Source of the DNA: Draconibacterium orientale
GTDB taxonomy: Bacteria; Bacteroidota; Bacteroidia; Bacteroidales; Prolixibacteraceae
DNA: 64,000 nucleotides
Assembly (NCBI RefSeq): GCF_000626635.1
Contig: NZ_CP007451.1
Span: 2,294,001 to 2,358,000 of the forward strand
Reading direction: 5' to 3'
The notes under the pieces are model-generated. The model did no database searches and was not told where the DNA came from. It saw only the letters and a program-made list of their open reading frames with translations. Shown here piece by piece: positions 62,190 to 64,000 of the stretch. A program made the translations under genes and the position numbers. How positions within the stretch are numbered: position 1 is the first letter of the stretch; each line of letters begins with the position of its first letter.

Positions 62190-63803
62190 ATGCATACAAC
62201 AAATGCTGTTAATGGAGCAAACTACCTCACCTATCAGGGAAAGTACAAAGGTTTGCTCGGATGGATTTTTTCCACTGACCATAAACGTATTGGTCTTCTT
62301 TATTTGTATTCGATAGCTACCATGTTTGCAACTGGTGTTTTGCTGGGGCTTGCCATGAAATTTGAATTGCTGGCGCCCGGAAAAACAATTATGGATGCGC
62401 AAACCTACAACGCTACGTTTACCGTTCATGGTGTTATAATGATTTTTATGGTTGTTGTGCCCGGTTTACCCGCGGTTTTCGGAAACCTGATGTTGCCTAT
62501 AATGATTGGTGCAAAAGATGTTGCTTTTCCAAAACTCAACCTGCTCTCGTGGTGGCTTTATGTAACCGGCGTGGTTTTGGTGCTTTGTGCATTGCTGTTT
62601 GGCTCGGGAACTCCCGACACCGGCTGGACCTTTTACGCACCTTACAGTTTTAAAAGCGGAACCAACCTGCTGCCTGCCATATTCGGGGCATTTGTATTGG
62701 GTTTCTCGTCCATTCTTACCGGACTAAACTTTTTGGTGACCATTCACCGCTTACGTTGCCCCGGCATGAAATGGACCAAACTTCCTTTATTTGTTTGGAC
62801 ACTCTACGGAACAGCCTGGATTCAATTACTGGCAACTCCGGTTGTGGGTATCACTTTGGTGTTAGTTGCTCTTGAACGAGTTTTCGGAGTTGGTGTTTTC
62901 GATCCGGCACTGGGAGGCGATCCTGTTTTGTATCAGCACCTGTTCTGGATTTATTCGCACCCGGCAGTTTATATTATGATTTTGCCTGCCATGGGAGCCA
63001 TTTCCGAAATTATTCCAACCTTTTCGCAAAAACATATTTTTGGTTACAAAGCAATTATTGCTTCCACTATGGCCATTGCATTTGTGGGCTACCTGGTTTG
63101 GGGCCACCACATGTTTACAGCCGGAATGAGTGGAACAGCACAATATTATTTTTCACTCCTCACATTTATTGTTGCCATACCAAGTGCAATAAAAGTATTT
63201 AACTGGATATCGACGATGTATAAGGGGGCGATCAATATCCAAACGCCCTTTTACTGGGCAGTGTCATTTATTTTTGTGTTTATGGTTGGTGGTTTAAGCG
63301 GCCTTGTTTTGGGTGCTCTGGCGACCGATATTTACGTGCACGACACTGCCTTTGTTGTTGCCCACTTCCATTACATTGTTTTTGGAGGAACAGGCTTTGC
63401 CTTTTTTGCGGCAATGCACTACTGGTTCCCAAAAATATTTGGAAGAATGTATGATAAGGCCTGGGCCAATGTTGGCTGGCTGATTTTCACCATTGGTTTT
63501 CTGGCGTTGTATTCGCCCATGTTCTATTTGGGAATGATGGGGATGCCAAGGCGTTATTACGACTACCTCGAAGAGTTCCATGGAGGAAATATCCTGAGCA
63601 CTATTGGCTCGTGGGTATTGGTAACCGGTTTTATCATCATTGTTACCAATCTGATTCGCTCGGCGCGAAAAGGAGAACCGGCCGAAATGAATCCGTGGCA
63701 CAGTAAAACTCTGGAATGGACAGTTACTTCGCCGCCACCTGTATTAAATTTTGAGAAAGAACCTGTTCTGGGAGAAAAAGACGGACCTTATAACTATGAC
63801 TAA
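62190..63803 (+). CDS. Cytochrome c oxidase subunit I (A2-type heme-copper oxidase)
   Basis: This 537-residue polytopic enzyme has 12 or more helices and the heme-copper ligands: His80 (heme a), His257 in YSHPAVY (255-261), His306-307 in GHHMFTAG, and His392/His394 in VAHFHYI. The Glu of the D-channel in HPEVY is replaced: YSHPAVY is the signature of A2-type oxidases, as in Rhodothermus marinus. It follows the SCO gene and is followed directly by subunit III. CuA-bearing subunit II is not seen in this window. Confidence 0.95.
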   Translation: MHTTNAVNGANYLTYQGKYKGLLGWIFSTDHKRIGLLYLYSIATMFATGVLLGLAMKFELLAPGKTIMDAQTYNATFTVHGVIMIFMVVVPGLPAVFGNLMLPIMIGAKDVAFPKLNLLSWWLYVTGVVLVLCALLFGSGTPDTGWTFYAPYSFKSGTNLLPAIFGAFVLGFSSILTGLNFLVTIHRLRCPGMKWTKLPLFVWTLYGTAWIQLLATPVVGITLVLVALERVFGVGVFDPALGGDPVLYQHLFWIYSHPAVYIMILPAMGAISEIIPTFSQKHIFGYKAIIASTMAIAFVGYLVWGHHMFTAGMSGTAQYYFSLLTFIVAIPSAIKVFNWISTMYKGAINIQTPFYWAVSFIFVFMVGGLSGLVLGALATDIYVHDTAFVVAHFHYIVFGGTGFAFFAAMHYWFPKIFGRMYDKAWANVGWLIFTIGFLALYSPMFYLGMMGMPRRYYDYLEEFHGGNILSTIGSWVLVTGFIIIVTNLIRSARKGEPAEMNPWHSKTLEWTVTSPPPVLNFEKEPVLGEKDGPYNYD

Positions 63804-63804
63804 T

Positions 63805-64000
63805 ATGGCTGAACATCAACATGCTCATGTGGAGCACCCCGACATGTACGATCCTGAATCGTCGAAAATCGGAATGTGGCTGTTTATTTTTACCGAACTG
63901 CTGTTGTTTGGCGGCCTGTTTATTGTTTACTCGGTTTATCGTTATCTGAATCCCGACGCCTTTCACCTGGCGGCTGAAGAACTAAATACCTTTATTGGCG
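63805..64000 (+). CDS. Cytochrome c oxidase subunit III, N-terminal part (cut by window edge)
   Basis: The frame starts with a His-rich leader (MAEHQHAHVEHPDMY), then KIGMWLFIFTELLLFGGLF, the first helix of subunit III, and runs to the end of the window. An in-frame ATG at 63796 overlaps subunit I and is possible. It begins 1 nt after the stop of subunit I. Confidence 0.88.
   Translation, partial: MAEHQHAHVEHPDMYDPESSKIGMWLFIFTELLLFGGLFIVYSVYRYLNPDAFHLAAEELNTFIG

Overview
The window is chromosomal DNA of a Bacteroidota bacterium, most likely from the Marinilabiliales/Prolixibacteraceae side of the phylum; that placement is by gene content and order, not by a search. The evidence is a type IX secretion gene (porQ) beside cmk and ispH, a parA-parB-DUF5683-lytic transglycosylase block, a fused CcoN-CcoO oxidase subunit, Bacteroidota-type promoters (TTG-N18-TAnnTTTG) ahead of both tRNA genes, and few Shine-Dalgarno sequences.

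Layout. 1-1.2 kb: the end of an IS1595-type transposase, then duplicated palindromic repeats. 1.2-4.8 kb: clpX, clpP and trigger factor (frameshifted) with tRNA-Leu(UAG). 5-8.9 kb: oxyR, a SpoU methyltransferase, a lipoprotein, a SIMPL protein and a PepSY protein. 8.9-20.2 kb: cell-wall, chromosome-partition and core metabolism genes (transglycosylase, DUF5683, parB, parA, rfaE1, priA, ispH, cmk, porQ). 20.2-21.6 kb: an accessory island with a 20-21 bp periodic array, an AT-rich small lipoprotein gene and a branched-hairpin element. 21.6-25.3 kb: aldo/keto reductase, YkgJ-type protein, EamA transporter and a sugar isomerase-like lipoprotein. 25.5 kb: tRNA-His(GUG). 25.9-29.9 kb: a sulfur-oxyanion operon (octaheme cytochrome c, cytochrome b, two YeeE/YedE transporters, the second with a rhodanese-like tail). 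30-32 kb: nested palindromes, an NtrC-like regulator without its DNA-binding domain, and a possible structured RNA. 32-43.9 kb: pssA, cdsA, a LUD protein, ftsH, rsfS, birA, pyrE, a Nudix hydrolase, coaD and an SLC12-like permease (frameshifted). 44-48.7 kb: three surface-glycan or lipid-glycosylation membrane genes, one frameshifted. 48.8-60.7 kb: a long leftward respiratory cluster running ferredoxin, NrfD, cytochrome c, ccoS, ccoNO, ccoQ, ccoP, ccoG, ccoH, a TauE/SafE-like protein and ccoI. 61.4-64 kb, divergent: SCO1, an A2-type cytochrome oxidase subunit I, and the start of subunit III.

How the genes work together. The right end looks like two terminal oxidase branches that share one control region with a CRP/FNR-like site. 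The ferredoxin-NrfD-cytochrome c trio sits directly upstream of the cbb3 genes. It resembles a stripped-down alternative complex III and could pass quinol electrons to the oxidase; this is inference. The octaheme operon suggests anaerobic reduction of tetrathionate or related compounds, coupled to thiosulfate movement.

Three genes (trigger factor, the permease, a glycosyltransferase) are each broken by one base inside a homopolymer of 6-7 A or T. This common pattern makes sequencing error the first explanation; the reading frames on both sides are otherwise intact.
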